The notes beneath the pieces were generated by a model. The model saw only the letters and a program-made list of their open reading frames with translations. It had not been told where the DNA came from and made no database searches. From Ruthenibacterium sp. (GTDB taxonomy: Bacteria > Bacillota > Clostridia > Oscillospirales > Ruminococcaceae), in contig JAHHSK010000073.1 of the NCBI GenBank assembly GCA_020025255.1, forward strand, positions 1 through 8,227: a stretch of 8,227 nt of DNA. Reading direction: 5' to 3'. Both the position numbers and the translations under genes were made by a program. Position 1 is the stretch's first letter. The number at the start of each line of letters is the position of its first letter. This document shows, in pieces, positions 6,961-8,227 of the stretch.

Positions 6961-6994
6961 AAAAGAGGCTGTGCGCAGAGCGTGCAGCCTTTTT
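6961..6994 (+). terminator. Intrinsic terminator after the Ca2+ ATPase gene
   Basis: AGGCTGTGCGC (6966-6976) pairs with GCGTGCAGCCT (6980-6990) across an AGA loop: an 11-bp stem including two G:U wobbles, flanked by an A run on the left and five T (6990-6994) on the right. It begins 8 nt after the stop codon. It separates the pump from spoIVB, so spoIVB probably has its own promoter. Confidence 0.85.
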
Positions 6995-7034
6995 CGTGAT
7001 AGTTGAGATTATTTCCCGGTTCCGTGTGCATAAT

Positions 7035-7063
7035 AACCAAAACGAAATACAGTGCATACAGTG
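7035..7063 (+). promoter_or_regulatory. Candidate spoIVB promoter region with tandem ATACAGTG
   Basis: ATACAGTG occurs twice (7047-7054 and 7056-7063) with a 9-bp period. The second copy forms CATACAGT(G) (7055-7063), resembling mother-cell sigma -10 elements (7 of 8 to the SigE CATACAHT). AACC (7035-7038), 16 nt upstream, would serve as a SigK-type -35. Two GCATA boxes (7028-7032, 7054-7058) resemble forespore -35 elements, but I find no good forespore -10 at correct spacing. The promoter class is therefore unresolved, and SigG control would be expected from Bacillus. Confidence 0.3.
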
Positions 7064-7097
7064 GAAAAAGGCCGCTGGGAACAAGGGAGGAAACAAC

Positions 7098-8227
7098 GTG
7101 GAAAAATGGATCAAATGGAGCTGCTTTATTGCATCCGGCTGCATTGCGGCGCTGTTTGGATTTGCTGTATATATCGGTACGCTTCTTCCGGATACCTTTC
7201 TTGTGGAAAAAGGGTCTGAGATTCGGATCGCGGGGATGCCGTTTGTACAGGCGGTGCAGGCAAAAAGCGGAACGTATGCGTCCAGGCTGGGGGATCCGAC
7301 ATCCTATAACGCGCAGCTGACCATTGGCGGCGTTGTGCCGGTGAAAATGGTGCGTGCGCAGGTGGTCGATCACCGCACCGTACAGGTGTGCGGAATCCCT
7401 TTCGGCATCAAAATGTTTGCCAATGGCGCGATGATCGTGGGCTTCAGTGATATTTATACCAATACCGGTTATGTGAATCCGGCCAAAACGGCAGGGCTGC
7501 GCATGGGGGATGTGATCCGGTCGATTGCGGGGATCCAAACAAAAACAAATGAGGATGTGGCAAAAGTGCTTCAATCCCTGAAGGGAGCACCGGCGGAAAT
7601 CGTCTATGTGCGCGAAGGCAAGGAATACCGTGTGGTGCTGACAGCGGCGCAGGATGCACAGTCCGATCGCTGGCGGGCAGGCATGTGGGTGCGGGATTCT
7701 TCGGCAGGGATCGGCACCCTGACGTTTATCGACCCGGATACCGGAACGTTTGCAGGGCTTGGACATTCGATCCATGATGCGGATACCGGAATAACGATTT
7801 CCCTTCGCAAAGGGGAGATTGTTCCGGTGGAAATCACGGGTGCTGTGGCAGGCAGTGCGGGAAGCCCGGGCGAATTGAAGGGTCGATTTCTGCCGCAGGG
7901 CGCGATAGGGGAAATAACACAAAACAACGAAGCGGGCGTGTATGGAAATATTACCGGATTTCTGCCGGGAAAACAGGTGGAAACGGTTCTTGCACAGGAG
8001 GTGGAAACCGGAGATGTGCAAATACTTGCCACGATTGAAGGAACACAGCCGCAGAGCTATACGGCTAAGATAGAAAAGGTTGCGCTCAATTCGGAAAATC
8101 CAAATCGCAACATGGTGGTTCGGGTGACGGATCCAAGGCTGATTGCCGCAACCGGCGGCATTGTGCAGGGGATGAGCGGCAGCCCTATTCTTCAGGATGG
8201 CAAGCTGGTGGGTGCTGTCACGCATGT
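7098..8227 (+). CDS. spoIVB: SpoIVB, forespore PDZ-serine protease (3' end beyond window)
   Basis: SpoIVB is made in the forespore, crosses its membrane, and in Bacillus cleaves SpoIVFA to release SpoIVFB, which activates pro-SigK in the mother cell. The 376 complete codons here show a single N-terminal membrane segment (about 8-30), a PDZ domain (about 105-180, with AGLRMGDVIRSIAG), and the S55 peptidase domain. That domain has GLGHSIHD (220-227; candidate catalytic His223), GSAGSPGELKG, and GIVQGMSGSPI (354-364; candidate nucleophile Ser360, codon 8175-8177). The frame is open to the window edge, stopping within the conserved GAVTHV segment. Bacillus SpoIVB is 426 residues, so roughly 50 are missing. 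The GTG start at 7098 has AAGGGAGG (7083-7090) 7 nt upstream. In most spore formers spo0A follows directly and recN often precedes; here a terminator and a Ca2+ pump precede it instead. Confidence 0.93.
   Translation, partial: MEKWIKWSCFIASGCIAALFGFAVYIGTLLPDTFLVEKGSEIRIAGMPFVQAVQAKSGTYASRLGDPTSYNAQLTIGGVVPVKMVRAQVVDHRTVQVCGIPFGIKMFANGAMIVGFSDIYTNTGYVNPAKTAGLRMGDVIRSIAGIQTKTNEDVAKVLQSLKGAPAEIVYVREGKEYRVVLTAAQDAQSDRWRAGMWVRDSSAGIGTLTFIDPDTGTFAGLGHSIHDADTGITISLRKGEIVPVEITGAVAGSAGSPGELKGRFLPQGAIGEITQNNEAGVYGNITGFLPGKQVETVLAQEVETGDVQILATIEGTQPQSYTAKIEKVALNSENPNRNMVVRVTDPRLIAATGGIVQGMSGSPILQDGKLVGAVTH

Noticed and set aside
7054..7086. SigF-type promoter (GCATA, then GGGAACAAG) for spoIVB
   Set aside because: The spacer is 18 nt rather than about 15, and the -10 would overlap the ribosome binding site.
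6750..8225. Long minus-strand frame (491 codons) opposite the ATPase end and spoIVB
   Set aside because: It crosses a convincing terminator and opposes the clear SpoIVB reading frame. Its composition is shadow-like and no motif is seen.
1..8227. CRISPR array, insertion sequence, tRNA or rRNA genes
   Set aside because: I found no regularly spaced repeats, transposase motifs, terminal inverted repeats or structural RNA signatures; gene spacing and composition look like ordinary chromosome.

Overview
This window reads as chromosomal DNA from an endospore-forming member of the Clostridia (Firmicutes), probably a moderately GC-rich lineage such as the Oscillospiraceae/Ruminococcaceae. The reasons are a SleC-type spore cortex-lytic protein, the forespore signalling protease SpoIVB, strong AGGAG-type ribosome binding sites, and a long clostridial-style variant of PRPP synthetase. 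Lineage is inferred from gene content; no phylogeny was run.

Layout. (1) 19-1176, minus: a divergent but apparently complete ribose-phosphate pyrophosphokinase, with its own extended -10 promoter and a palindrome-rich leader at about 1226-1268. (2) 1357-4197, minus: a 946-residue SleC-like protein. It has an N-terminal SleC-type prodomain, a SpoIID-fold lytic domain and six peptidoglycan-binding repeats where known SleC proteins carry one. It is followed by a small hairpin that may be a terminator. (3) 4198-4393: a 196-bp divergent control region. On the minus strand it holds a SigK-like -10, an inverted repeat and a structured leader; on the plus strand it holds a good SigE-like promoter. 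(4) 4394-6952, plus: a complete 852-residue Ca2+-type P-type ATPase, closed by a strong intrinsic terminator. (5) 7098 to the right edge, plus: spoIVB, cut off just after its catalytic serine motif.

How the genes fit together. Three of the four genes can be placed in one process, the making and breaking of endospores. SpoIVB is the forespore signal that triggers late mother-cell sigma factor activation in Bacillus. The SleC-like enzyme is of the type that is packed into the spore and digests cortex at germination. The Ca2+ pump sits divergent to it behind a mother-cell-like promoter and could help supply the calcium stored with dipicolinate, but that link is inference. The prs gene is housekeeping (nucleotide, histidine, tryptophan and NAD precursor supply) and looks independently transcribed.

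I see no mobile elements, CRISPR array, rRNA or tRNA. Nothing here is convincingly an undescribed system. The most unusual items are the enlarged SleC-like protein with its cysteine-rich tail and the divergent sporulation-type promoters between it and the Ca2+ pump.
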